Positions 34,733 through 43,100 of a DNA stretch of 64,000 nt are shown piece after piece. The notes beneath the pieces were generated by a model. That model was not told the origin of the DNA and did not search any database. It saw only the letters and a program-made list of their open reading frames with translations. Each line of letters opens with the position of its first letter. The stretch's first letter is position 1. Origin of the DNA: Fibrobacter sp. UWB16 (GTDB lineage: Bacteria > Fibrobacterota > Fibrobacteria > Fibrobacterales > Fibrobacteraceae); NCBI RefSeq assembly GCF_900215325.1, contig NZ_OCMS01000002.1, forward strand, positions 930,001-994,000, given 5' to 3'. The translations under genes were made by a program, and so were the position numbers.

Positions 34733-34817
34733 GAAATTCCTCTGTAAATTCAATTTTGTAATAGCCGTCCATAAAATACTTTTTTTTTTGCAAAAAACCT
34801 TATTTTTTTGAATTTTT

Positions 34818-34860
34818 GTTAAAAAAAACATACCCCGCCATTAGCTGACGAGGTATTTCA
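34818..34860 (-). terminator. Terminator of the TIGR02145-type gene
   Basis: On the minus strand ATACCTCGTC / GGCGGGGTAT form an imperfect stem followed by eight Ts. Confidence 0.6.
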
Positions 34861-34892
34861 AAAAAAATGTAAACCTGTAAAAGATTCGATTT

Positions 34893-35573
34893 TTACTGAC
34901 TATCCTTGATGCAACGAACAGAAAGAGCGTTTTCCATGTAATTTATGCCCTCTTCAAAGGCTCCGTTGCCATATTCAAGCTGTCGACTGTAGGCTTTTTT
35001 GAGTTTCTGCTTTTTATCTTTGCTAGAAGTCCAAAAAACAGCTTTTTCTTTTTGCATCACAAATTCGCCCTGATTTGAAACATGCCCACCGGGTAGAGCT
35101 GCAAAACCGAACTCATCCGTTCCACTGTTGATGATTTCGTATTCGTCTAGATAATAGGCTTCTCCGGTCTTTTGGTCATAGACTTTCTTCTTTTTTTTCT
35201 TGATTTTCCAATCATCTTTAGATCTTAAAGCGTTGCCGGCCTTTTTCTTCGAATTTGCATCGACGTATTCCTCTAGCTCACGCCATTCTCCGCGAGAGGG
35301 GAGGTGCCAGCCTTCGGGGCAAGCGTTCATTGCCTTTTTCCAAGTGTATAGGCGTCCGTACAGCTTGCAATTCTCTTTTTTGTAGTCGTAGCACCACGAG
35401 CCTTCCATATGAAGGTTCAGGTTTTCAGCCATCCAGGTCTGTTTTCCTATTTGAACTGTTTTATATGTTTTGTTGTCTCGAGGATCTTTAAATGTTCCGC
35501 TCTTTTCAGGGGCTGCAACGGATAAGGAAATTAGTCCCATTACGCAAAAAAACATGATACTTTTTTTCATCAT
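34893..35573 (-). CDS. Exported protein with Fibrobacter major paralogous domain (TIGR02145-like)
   Basis: A 226-residue protein: signal peptide (MMKKSIMFFCVMGLISLSVAA), then FKDPRDNKTYKTVQIGKQTWMAENLN, CKLYGRLYTWKKAMNACPEGWHLPSRGEWRELEEYV and FGFAALPGGHVSNQGEF-WTSS, which is the F. succinogenes major paralogous domain (TIGR02145). The W-M-A-E-N-L and GWHLPS motifs are diagnostic. These exported proteins are numerous in Fibrobacter and bacteroidetes-like genomes; molecular role unknown. AGGGGAAA precedes tandem ATGs (35573/35570). A run of Lys (KIKKKKKKV) interrupts the domain. Confidence 0.85.
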   Translation of the reverse strand: MMKKSIMFFCVMGLISLSVAAPEKSGTFKDPRDNKTYKTVQIGKQTWMAENLNLHMEGSWCYDYKKENCKLYGRLYTWKKAMNACPEGWHLPSRGEWRELEEYVDANSKKKAGNALRSKDDWKIKKKKKKVYDQKTGEAYYLDEYEIINSGTDEFGFAALPGGHVSNQGEFVMQKEKAVFWTSSKDKKQKLKKAYSRQLEYGNGAFEEGINYMENALSVRCIKDSQ

Positions 35574-35782
35574 TTTCCCCTCCGTTATTGAGAATTTTTT
35601 TTTAAGACACTTTTAAAATATATCGCAAAAGAGAAAAAGTCAATAAATCCTTAAAATTTCTATGACAAATTAGAATATATGCACACGGCAGTAATTTCAA
35701 AAAAAACGCCCTAAATAATTGTAAATCTGTCCAGATGTGCAGGTCTGCCGTGCGTTAGAAGATAAAATCGTTCTTGAAAGGG

Positions 35783-35833
35783 TGGTGCCCGCTTACTTCG
35801 ACTTCGCTCAGCACAGGCTCCGGCGGGCATGAC
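35783..35833 (-). repeat. Dispersed GTCATGCCCGC repeat
   Basis: On the minus strand GTCATGCCCGC begins the element. TGCCCGC / GCGGGCA arms enclose 30 bases containing CTGAGCGAAGTCGAAGT, the core shared with 26165-26185. Confidence 0.6.
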
Positions 35834-35865
35834 AGGTTTAATGTTTAGGTTGAATCTTTCCATTT

Positions 35866-35907
35866 TCTTCCTACTGCCTACTTCCTACCGCCTACTAATC
35901 GCTAAAA
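35866..35907. repeat. Heptamer-period tract upstream of pckG
   Basis: Units of seven: tcttcct, actgcct, acttcct, accgcct, actaatc, gctaaaa. Confidence 0.65.
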
Positions 35908-35996
35908 TTCATTGACCAACACCCATTTTTTTTGCTATCTTGTAGCGCGTTCGAAATATCTCGAAATCTAACACGTTAAACCAATAGGAGCTCATA

Positions 35997-37859
35997 ATGA
36001 GTCTTACTCTTAACGATATCAAGCACCCGAAAATCAGTACTTGGGTGAATGAAATGATTGCCATGTGCGAACCGGACAACGTCGTCGTCGTTGATGGTTC
36101 TCAGGAAGAATATGATGCCCTCATGCAGAAGTGCGTCAAGGCTGGCCTCGCAACGAAGCTTGCTAAGAAGGAAAACTGCTACTTGTTCCGTTCTCTTCCG
36201 TCTGACGTGGCTCGCGTCGAATCCCGTACGTTCATCTCCTCCGTCAAGGAAGAAGATGCAGGTCCGACCAACCACTGGATCGACCCGTCTGAACTCAAGC
36301 AGACGATGCGTAAGCTCTACAAGGGTTGTATGCACGGCCGTACCATGTACGTGATCCCGTTCTGCATGGGCCCGCTCGGCTCCCCGATTTCCAAGAACGG
36401 TATCGAAGTCACTGACTCCGAATACGTCGTTCTCAACATGGACATCATGACTCGCGCTGGCAAGAAGGTTCTCGATATCTTCAACGCTGACGTGAACGCT
36501 GAATTCGTTCCGTGCCTCCACTCCGTTGGTAAGCCGCTCCGCGAATGCGAAAGCGACAACGGCATCTGGCCGTGCGCTGACGTTGAATACAAGTACATCA
36601 CGCAGTTCCCGGAAGAACGCCTCATTTGGTCCTACGGTTCCGGTTACGGTGGAAACGCCCTCCTCGGCAAGAAGTGCTTTGCTCTCCGCATTGCTACCGT
36701 TCTCGCTCGCGACGAAGGCTGGCTCGCTGAACACATGCTCATCCTCAAGCTCACCAACCCGAAGGGCGAAGTCAAGTACGTGACTGGCGCATTCCCGTCT
36801 GCTTGCGGTAAGACGAACCTCGCCATGCTCATCCCGACTATCCCGGGCTGGAAGGTCGAAACCATCGGTGACGACATTGCATGGATGAAGTTTGGCAAGG
36901 ATGGCCGTCTCTATGCTATCAACCCGGAAGCTGGCTTCTTCGGCGTTGCCCCGGGTACTTCTGCAGAATCCAACAAGAACGCTCTTGTTTCTGCTGAAAA
37001 GAACACGATCTACACGAACTGCGCTCTCACTGAAGACGGCGACGTGTGGTGGGAAGGCATCGGCTACCCGGCTAAGGGCAAGCTCGTTGACTGGAAGGGC
37101 AAGACCCGTGACGCTCTCCCGAAGGACAAGGCTCCTAAGGGTGAAGAAATGGCTCACCCGAACGCTCGCTTCACCGCTCCGGCTAAGCAGTGCCCGTGCA
37201 TTGCTAAGGAATGGGAAGATCCGGCAGGCGTGCCTATCTCTGCAATCCTCTTCGGTGGCCGTCGTCCGTCCACCATTCCTCTGGTCCACCAGTCCCTCAG
37301 CTGGAACCACGGCGTGTTCCTCGGCTCCATCGTTGGTTCCGAAATCACTGCTGCCTCTACGATTGACGCCTCTCAGGTCGGTAAGATCCGTCGCGACCCG
37401 TTCGCAATCCTCCCGTTCTGCGGCTACAACATGGGTGACTACTTCAAGCACTGGATCGAAATCGGTCAGAAGTCCACTGAAGACAAGCTTCCGAAGATCT
37501 TCTACGTGAACTGGTTCCGCAAGGATGCCAACAACGAAAAGCTTCCGGGTGGCTTCATGTGGCCGGGTTACGGCGACAACAGCCGCGTGCTCGCTTGGAT
37601 CTTCGACCGCTGCAACGGTGTTGACAACGCTGTCGAAACTCCGATCGGTTACATGCCGAAGGAAGGCGCTATCAATACTGATGGTCTCGCTGACTACTAT
37701 AAGGAAACTCTCCCGCAGATCACGAAGGTTGACGTGGAAGGCTGGAAGAAGGAACTCGCTGACGTTAAGGAAAACCACTATCCGAAGTTCGGCAAGCACC
37801 TCCCGAAGGAACTCTCCGAAATCATCGACATGATCCAGGATCGCCTCAATAAGGCTTAA
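35997..37859 (+). CDS. pckG: Phosphoenolpyruvate carboxykinase (GTP)
   Basis: A 620-residue GTP-dependent PEPCK interconverting oxaloacetate and PEP; in succinate-producing Fibrobacter it is expected to carboxylate PEP on the way to succinate. Motifs: [31 protein letters not shown], the P-loop FPSACGKTN near residue 265, [10 protein letters not shown] (metal site) and [13 protein letters not shown] precedes the ATG. Codon use is strongly biased (CTC, CCG, AAG, GGT), suggesting high expression. It is followed by tight hairpins and a good terminator. Confidence 0.96.
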   Translation: MSLTLNDIKHPKISTWVNEMIAMCEPDNVVVVDGSQEEYDALMQKCVKAGLATKLAKKENCYLFRSLPSDVARVESRTFISSVKEEDAGPTNHWIDPSELKQTMRKLYKGCMHGRTMYVIPFCMGPLGSPISKNGIEVTDSEYVVLNMDIMTRAGKKVLDIFNADVNAEFVPCLHSVGKPLRECESDNGIWPCADVEYKYITQFPEERLIWSYGSGYGGNALLGKKCFALRIATVLARDEGWLAEHMLILKLTNPKGEVKYVTGAFPSACGKTNLAMLIPTIPGWKVETIGDDIAWMKFGKDGRLYAINPEAGFFGVAPGTSAESNKNALVSAEKNTIYTNCALTEDGDVWWEGIGYPAKGKLVDWKGKTRDALPKDKAPKGEEMAHPNARFTAPAKQCPCIAKEWEDPAGVPISAILFGGRRPSTIPLVHQSLSWNHGVFLGSIVGSEITAASTIDASQVGKIRRDPFAILPFCGYNMGDYFKHWIEIGQKSTEDKLPKIFYVNWFRKDANNEKLPGGFMWPGYGDNSRVLAWIFDRCNGVDNAVETPIGYMPKEGAINTDGLADYYKETLPQITKVDVEGWKKELADVKENHYPKFGKHLPKELSEIIDMIQDRLNKA

Positions 37860-37881
37860 TTGTTCGCAAGCCGCGTGTTGC

Positions 37882-37953
37882 GGTCTAGCTTGCTAGACCA
37901 TAACCGAGGCGAAGAACAAAGGACTGCGAAGCAGTCCAATTCCTAAAGGAATT
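37882..37953. repeat. Cluster of tight hairpins after pckG
   Basis: GGTCTAGC-tt-GCTAGACC (37882-37899), GGACTGC-gaa-GCAGTCC (37921-37937) and AATTCC-taaa-GGAATT (37938-37953), all with 2-4-base loops and no T-run. Confidence 0.6.
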
Positions 37954-37965
37954 ATCCTTTAAAAA

Positions 37966-37999
37966 TGCCCTTGCGATGAAAGTCGCAAGGGTGTTTTTG
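37966..37999 (+). terminator. Terminator of pckG
   Basis: CCCTTGCGA, loop TGAAAG, TCGCAAGGG, then TGTTTTT. Confidence 0.85.
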
Positions 38000-38000
38000 T

Positions 38001-38039
38001 ATATAAAGAAAGTGCCGCGACGAGAAGCCGCGGCACTTT
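38001..38039 (-). terminator. Terminator of the VWA lipoprotein gene
   Basis: AAAGTGCCGCG / CGCGGCACTTT, an 11-bp stem with a 9-base loop, followed on the minus strand by CTTTATAT. Confidence 0.75.
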
Positions 38040-38061
38040 GAGTATGTTATTGGTTATGAAT

Positions 38062-39423
38062 TTATTCTACATATTTCTTGATGAGGCGGACCATCAAATC
38101 GGCTAGCTTTTCCACTTCGTAGTCACCCACGGATGCTTCGATGTGCTCGTTGCCGATACCACTGTCATTTGTGAGGAATACGTATGTGCCGCCCGTCGCA
38201 AGTTCAAAGAATCTCAGCATAAATTCTGTGTCCTTGTCCACGCCGCTTGCTGCCACCGGAATAATCTTGATGCCGTTTTGGGCAAAAAGTGAAATGGACT
38301 TCTGGAGACTTTCGATGACGTCGTCCTTGTGATGCGCAGGAGCATCAAGAATCAAGAAGGCAATACGTGCGCGAGCCGATTCATTCCAGGAAAGCTCTTG
38401 CAAAGCATCTTCGAGTGCGCTGTGGACAGCTTCGGGATAGTCGCCACCACCCATTGCTTGTTGCTTAGATACAAATTCCTGAGTCGTGGAAACGTTATCC
38501 GAAAAATCATCATGGCGGGTGAGGTAATCGTCTTTTTCGTCGCGGTAGAACAATGCTGCCGTGCGCAAAGCAACTTTATTGCCCGAACTAGCGTGATCGA
38601 TAATGTAATTCAGGTCGGAAATAAGGAATCGAATTTCATCGGTCATGGAGCCCGTGGCGTCCACGATGAATGCTATATCAGCCTTTGCAGCGGCAGGCTT
38701 GGCGTCATCACTTACAACAACGTTGAAGTTGACTTTCTCATCGCCCTGCAATGTGAACTGGAGCGGTTCCTTATAGCTTGCGCCATTGACGTTAAGCGAA
38801 TAATCTGAGGCTACGATATCGCTATCATCATCAGCAAAGAGGCTTTGCCAGCAGTAAGCAAACCCGGCGTTATCCGTCTTTGTGGAGAACAGCACGGTGC
38901 CACCCTTAAGAAGTTCCACGGGAACATTTGCAACGGCGGTGTTATTGCCATCGACAACTTGTACGGCCACGAGATTCTTGGGATAGAACTTCCAGTAGCT
39001 TGTTTTATCGTAATACTTGTTTTCGTTAAGGAGGTCACTCCAGAACTTCCAATTGTTGAGGTCGTTCCATTCACCTGCCGTGAGCAGGCCCGAAGTTCTG
39101 TTGTTCGAACCACCTGCGCCACCCATGACATCAACAGCAACGCCATCTTTTGATGTCTCTCCACCACCGAAACCACTACCTTCGTAACTGTCATAGCTAT
39201 CTAAAATGACATAATCACGATCTCCGACGGAGGGGACATCAGCGAAATTTGCAGCGCTGCTTTTGGGCGAGTCGCTTGAAGAACTTTCAATAGTCGATTC
39301 AATACTAGAGCTTGAGGGTGTTTCGTCAATGCCTGCGGTACTCGCAATATCCGCTCCGTTATCGTCGCTACAAGCGGCACTCAATAGCGAAAACGCAATA
39401 ATCGCCAACCATTTCTTTTTCAT
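38062..39423 (-). CDS. VWA-domain lipoprotein
   Basis: A 453-residue lipoprotein (lipobox LLSAAC, Cys18), with a long Ser-rich linker (SSSSIESTIESSSSDSPKSSA) of the type common in Fibrobacter. A beta-sandwich-like region (VAVQVVDGNNTAVANVPVELLKGGTVLFSTKTDNAGFAY) precedes a von Willebrand A domain from about residue 250: IAFIVDATGSMTDEI carries the metal-ion-dependent adhesion motif DxTGS, and FLILDAPAHH follows. It probably binds a protein or polysaccharide ligand at the cell surface. It diverges from the lipocalin-like gene. Confidence 0.8.
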   Translation of the reverse strand: MKKKWLAIIAFSLLSAACSDDNGADIASTAGIDETPSSSSIESTIESSSSDSPKSSAANFADVPSVGDRDYVILDSYDSYEGSGFGGGETSKDGVAVDVMGGAGGSNNRTSGLLTAGEWNDLNNWKFWSDLLNENKYYDKTSYWKFYPKNLVAVQVVDGNNTAVANVPVELLKGGTVLFSTKTDNAGFAYCWQSLFADDDSDIVASDYSLNVNGASYKEPLQFTLQGDEKVNFNVVVSDDAKPAAAKADIAFIVDATGSMTDEIRFLISDLNYIIDHASSGNKVALRTAALFYRDEKDDYLTRHDDFSDNVSTTQEFVSKQQAMGGGDYPEAVHSALEDALQELSWNESARARIAFLILDAPAHHKDDVIESLQKSISLFAQNGIKIIPVAASGVDKDTEFMLRFFELATGGTYVFLTNDSGIGNEHIEASVGDYEVEKLADLMVRLIKKYVE

Positions 39424-39597
39424 TTGAAAGCCTCCTTCTTCTTTTTACAGCTTAAATATAATTCATCTACGCAACAAAAATGTGTAAACTTTTTAAATAT
39501 CGAAGTTTTTATTAACGAAAATGTTAAAATATTTGCTATATGCAACAAAGCGTTTTATATAGCGTTTTTTAAAGAACTCGTCAAAAAAACATTGGCC

Positions 39598-40341
39598 ATG
39601 GTGATGTTAATAAAAAATAACAAAAGTATTGACTTTTTCAGAGAAACTGGAAAGACGACGATTGCCTTAGGCGCAAATAAAGACGGCGAGGTAGAGATTG
39701 TTGTTAAGGATGCCGGCAAGCATCTTGTATCTTTCTTGACAACGGCTGGTAATAAGCTGACTCAAGAAATCGATGTAGTAACAGGAAAACTCAAAGAAAT
39801 TATAGGACAGATGAATGAAAAAGATATTCGTGATAGTCTGAAAAAAACAAGTTCGGCTTCGGCAAAGGCCAAAAGTTCGGCCAGCAAAAAAATTATTCGT
39901 TCATCATCATCCACAAAAGTGAATACAAAATATCCGAGTAGTATTCACGGACGTTGGGAGGTCACAAAAGAAGTTTACATCCATAAAATTACGAATCGTG
40001 ATTTATGCTATAAAACGTTCGGTGGTGATGGCGATGACAGCTTTGCAAAAGAAGAATGCCGTGATTATGAAAAAGAGGATGATTACTGCGTTGGAAACGC
40101 TATGAATGTTTATTCCGACGGCACAATTGATTATTTAGCTGGTAAAAAACAGACGTCATTCCACTACACCTATGATAAAACGAAAGGCATACTTTCTTAT
40201 ACGGATGTAGATGGCGAAACATATTCAATACAGGCTTCATCGAATGGCAAAACCATGATTATGGAAACAGTAACAGATGCGGACTATATGAAGATCACAC
40301 ACAGACTGACATTTACGAAAATTACAGACGATATCGAATAG
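39598..40341 (+). CDS. Hypothetical protein with Ser-rich linker and lipocalin-like C-terminus, possibly truncated
   Basis: About 247 residues from ATG 39598. Residues ~1-80 (FFRETGKTTIALGANKDGEVEIVVKDAGKHL) are followed by a Ser/Lys linker (KKTSSASAKAKSSASKK-RSSSSTK) and a C-terminal half that reads like a lipocalin-type domain (HGRWEVTKEVYIHK; GTIDYLAGKKQTSFHYTYDKTKGILSYTDVDGE). The linker suggests an exported protein, yet there is no signal peptide and no Shine-Dalgarno. The frame is open to 39424 but that part looks non-coding. It may be a 5'-truncated relic beside another gene fragment. Confidence 0.4.
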   Translation: MVMLIKNNKSIDFFRETGKTTIALGANKDGEVEIVVKDAGKHLVSFLTTAGNKLTQEIDVVTGKLKEIIGQMNEKDIRDSLKKTSSASAKAKSSASKKIIRSSSSTKVNTKYPSSIHGRWEVTKEVYIHKITNRDLCYKTFGGDGDDSFAKEECRDYEKEDDYCVGNAMNVYSDGTIDYLAGKKQTSFHYTYDKTKGILSYTDVDGETYSIQASSNGKTMIMETVTDADYMKITHRLTFTKITDDIE

Positions 40342-40392
40342 GGGATAACGAGCCCTGCAATAATTCGATTTTGACACTTAGTTTGCGCGTAT

Positions 40393-40968
40393 TTGAACGA
40401 ATCTTGCATGGAGCCTATTACGGGGGCGGTGCCTGTGAGCCATAGGCAAGAAATTATCGATGCGTTTGAAAAATCCCCTGCCGGGACAGTTCTCCCGTTG
40501 CAAATCAACGCGGGTGGGCTCGGCTTGAACATTCAAGCAGCGAATGTGGTCATCTTATGCGAACCGCAACTGAAGCCGAGTGCCGAAATGCAGGCGATAT
40601 CGCGCGCATACCGAATGGGTCAGGTTCGAAATGTGCTGGTGTACAGGCTTTTGATGCTTGATTCGATTGACGAAAAAATCAACACATTGCTCAAATTCAA
40701 AAAGCAGGTCTTTAATACGTTTGCCGATAAGTCTCTGTCCGGGACGCAGGATTTGGAAATCAGTCCTGATGAAATCAAGAATCTTTTTAAGAAAGAAATT
40801 GAGCGAATTCGAGCTGCGCAAGGGAACGTTCCGACAGACAAAAGTCTTATTGCAGAAAACGAGTGGCTTGGAAAAGAAACGAATGAAGAAATAAATGAAT
40901 TTGGCTATCGGGAACATGATCCGGTTTTGATAACGCCGGATTTTATCCGGAAAACTTGCGAACGCTGA
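40393..40968 (+). pseudogene. C-terminal fragment of an SNF2-family helicase
   Basis: The frame encodes the end of an SNF2/Rad54-type helicase: GAVPVSHRQEIIDAFEKS, LQINAGGLGLNIQAANVVI (motif V), MQAISRAYRMGQVRNVLVYRLL (motif VI) and DSIDEKINTLLKFKKQVF. The ATPase half and motif IV are missing and there is no start signal, so this is a remnant of a gene of perhaps 900 or more residues. Such helicases often belong to mobile or defence regions, but no such partners remain nearby. Confidence 0.8.
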
Positions 40969-41083
40969 GCTCAATGTGATGCTTAGAGATTGTGATTGCT
41001 AAAATTGGGTATAACGCCATAAAGCTATTGTCATTTTATCAAGACAAATTCGATTTTAGCCTTATATAAAGTGAATTTTTCAA

Positions 41084-41103
41084 CTTACTTTAAAGAAAGT
41101 AAG
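41084..41103 (+). promoter_or_regulatory. Hairpin or operator in front of the GH30 gene
   Basis: CTTACTTT-aaag-AAAGTAAG, an 8-bp perfect inverted repeat just before the AAGGAGG ribosome-binding site; AAGACA, 16 bp and TATATA upstream (about 41041-41068) form a candidate promoter. Confidence 0.45.
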
Positions 41104-41121
41104 GGACAAAAAGGAGGCTTT

Positions 41122-42618
41122 ATGACGTATTCAATGAAGGGATTTTCTCTTTTTGCGGGTTCCATCGCATTTTTGAGCACTCTAGCCTGTGCTACAACGA
41201 TAAACGTTGACATGGGCAAGGAATACCAGCGCATCAGCGGCTTTGGTGCCGCATCAGCATGGGCGGGGTCCATCACCGACAAGAACGCCGCCTTCCTTTG
41301 GGACTCCACTAGTGGCGCGGGGCTTACCCTGCACCGCATCCGTATTGCTCCGGACGGCTCCACCTCCGAAACAAGTATCGCCAAAAAGGCGAGTGAATAC
41401 GGCGTCAAAGTTTGGGCGGCCCCATGGACATCCAAATACACTGTAAATTACGATGGCGATAAAAAGCATTTGGATTTCAATCACGCCCAAGACTGGGCAA
41501 ATACCATCTTAAAGTTTACGCAAAACATGCGAAAAGCAGGAGTCAACTTATACGCGATTTCGTCGCAAAATGAGCCTGACGGCACCGGCGATAACCACTA
41601 CGAACCCGAAGAATTGGCTCGTTGGGTTGGCGACTATCTTGGCCCCACTCTCGATACCACGGGCATCAAAATCATTGGCACTGAAGCCATCAACTGGTAC
41701 GGATTCCCCAATTACAAAAAAGCCTTCTTCAACAATCCCGCCGCTCTGAAATATACGGACATTTTTGGAACGCACGAATATGGTGGAGACCCGGCCGCTT
41801 ATCCTGAAATTCACGAAGCTGGCAAAGAATTCTGGGAAACCGAAGTCTACGATCTCGGAAGCAACAAGGAAGACGTTGGCATGGGAAGCGCACTCCGCGT
41901 TGCAAACATGATTCACGACGCCCTTACTATTTCGAACATGAACGCCTGGCATTTTTGGTGGATTTATTCCTGCAGCGAACCCAGCTGCGGCAACGGAGCG
42001 CTTTGGCCGCAAGGACAAGGCAACCCCGATAACGTGGAGCCTACCAAGCGACTCTGGGTCATGGGAAACTACAGCCGCTTTGCACGCCCCGGCGCGAGGA
42101 GAATCGATGCTACCAAGAATCCCGAAAGAGATGTAAAGGTCACCGCCTACCGCGACTCCCTCAAGACGAAAATCGCAGTTGTTATTCTCAATTCCAAGAA
42201 CGAGGAATTCAAGGCGGATTTCGACTTTGGAAACACCAAAATTGGAAGCTTCAAACCCTATGTCACCGATGACAATAACAACCTCAAGGAAGGAAGCGAA
42301 GTCAAGGTCGATGGGACAAAGTGCAGTTACAGCGTCCCGGCCCGCAGTGCAACGACCGTTGAATTCATTCTGTGGCAAGAGCCAAAGGTAGAGCCTCCCA
42401 AAGATTCTACAGAAGCAATTGCTTTCGGAAGGATTTCTGTACCGCAAAGCCATCGGAGTTTATATAAAGTATTTAGTCCGCTTGGAGCGTTTATCGGTGA
42501 ATTCGAAGCTGGAGATGTTGGCGAACTCCGCAATGCCATGACAAACGCTGGCTTAAGCCGCGGTGCGTACATGGTCAAATGCGGGAATGCAAAAACGAAG
42601 CGTGTGGTGTTGAGATAA
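41122..42618 (+). CDS. Secreted GH30 xylanase (glucuronoxylanase type)
   Basis: A 498-residue glycoside hydrolase: signal peptide (MTYSMKGFSLFAGSIAFLSTLACA), then a GH30 barrel (ISGFGAASAWAGSITDKNAAFLW) with acid/base Glu151 in SSQNEPDG and nucleophile Glu241 in FWETEVYD. It looks closest to subfamily 8, which cuts glucuronoxylan. The side beta-domain follows (VAVVILNSK, ARSATTVEF). The last ~60 residues (LYKVFSPLGAFIGEFEAGDVGE-RGAYMVKCG-KRVVLR) resemble a type IX secretion C-terminal signal. AAGGAGG precedes the ATG. It fits with the GH8 enzyme at 51484-53106 in xylan breakdown. Confidence 0.85.
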   Translation: MTYSMKGFSLFAGSIAFLSTLACATTINVDMGKEYQRISGFGAASAWAGSITDKNAAFLWDSTSGAGLTLHRIRIAPDGSTSETSIAKKASEYGVKVWAAPWTSKYTVNYDGDKKHLDFNHAQDWANTILKFTQNMRKAGVNLYAISSQNEPDGTGDNHYEPEELARWVGDYLGPTLDTTGIKIIGTEAINWYGFPNYKKAFFNNPAALKYTDIFGTHEYGGDPAAYPEIHEAGKEFWETEVYDLGSNKEDVGMGSALRVANMIHDALTISNMNAWHFWWIYSCSEPSCGNGALWPQGQGNPDNVEPTKRLWVMGNYSRFARPGARRIDATKNPERDVKVTAYRDSLKTKIAVVILNSKNEEFKADFDFGNTKIGSFKPYVTDDNNNLKEGSEVKVDGTKCSYSVPARSATTVEFILWQEPKVEPPKDSTEAIAFGRISVPQSHRSLYKVFSPLGAFIGEFEAGDVGELRNAMTNAGLSRGAYMVKCGNAKTKRVVLR

Positions 42619-42662
42619 GTAAAAGGTCGCCCCGCAAGGGACGAGTTTTTTATTAGATGTGC

Positions 42663-42742
42663 AACTATTGCATTTTTTGCAACAGTTCAAAACGAGTTGT
42701 CGCGAGTAGCAGATTGAGTTGTTGCATTTATTGCAACAACTC
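42663..42742. promoter_or_regulatory. Two related palindromes 54 bp apart
   Basis: AACT-a-TTGCA, 5 bases, TGCAA-c-AGTT (from 42663) and GAGTTGTTGCA-tttat-TGCAACAACTC (42716-42742). Both contain TTGCA-N5-TGCAA and their centres are about five helical turns apart, as expected for a pair of operator sites upstream of the promoter at 42798. Confidence 0.45.
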
Positions 42743-42797
42743 AAAATGATTGTATGCAGGCTGTTTAATGGTGAATATTGTTGGAAACTCCGCTCTA

Positions 42798-42825
42798 TTG
42801 ACAAAAGTTTCTAAGGGAATATATT
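42798..42825 (+). promoter_or_regulatory. Promoter of the small accessory ORF
   Basis: TTGACA (42798-42803), 16 bp, TATATT (42820-42825), with the first ATG 9 bases further on and no Shine-Dalgarno. Confidence 0.6.
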
Positions 42826-42834
42826 TTTAGGCAT

Positions 42835-43053
42835 ATGATGTACCCCTTCATGACATTAGACGACAATGCTAAAATTGTCCATTCCGAAATGGGTAAGGAT
42901 GGTTGCGCCGATTCTCAGAAAAGTGAGGTTAGCAATTCCGCTCAAAAGGTCGAAATCGACATGGATTCTCTATGGAATTCTGGTAAGTGGAGCTATGAAA
43001 AGAATGAAAAAATACTAAAAGAGCATCTGCGGACGCCTTACAATCACAAATAA
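42835..43053 (+). CDS. Small hypothetical protein (72 aa)
   Basis: A 72-residue hydrophilic protein (MMYPFMTLDDNAKIVHSEMGKD; VEIDMDSLWNSGKWSYEKNEKILKEHLRTPYNHK). Tandem ATGs at 42835 and 42838 follow a good promoter by about 9-12 bases. No family recognised. It lies in an AT-rich accessory stretch with degraded and toxin-antitoxin genes. Confidence 0.5.
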   Translation: MMYPFMTLDDNAKIVHSEMGKDGCADSQKSEVSNSAQKVEIDMDSLWNSGKWSYEKNEKILKEHLRTPYNHK

Positions 43054-43100
43054 GAATTATTTTTTATTTGTACATCTCATTTTATTATGGAATCGCTTTA

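Larger units (their letters stand above)
35574..35996. other. Long intergenic region with repeats and no gene
   Basis: 423 bp between divergent genes with no convincing ORF. It holds an inverted pair GCACACGGCAG (35681-35691) / CTGCCGTGC (35745-35753), the dispersed repeat 35783-35833, a 7-bp-period tract at 35866-35907 and the GGAG ribosome-binding site of pckG. A pckG promoter must lie here but no clear consensus stands out. Confidence 0.6.

Noticed and set aside
35681-35753. Ends of an insertion sequence (GCACACGGCAG / CTGCCGTGC)
   Set aside because: The arms are only about 9-11 bp and 53 bp apart, with no transposase or target duplication; left as an unexplained inverted pair.
35976-37799. 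A 607-codon open frame opposite pckG
   Set aside because: Antisense shadow; pckG on the plus strand is unmistakable.
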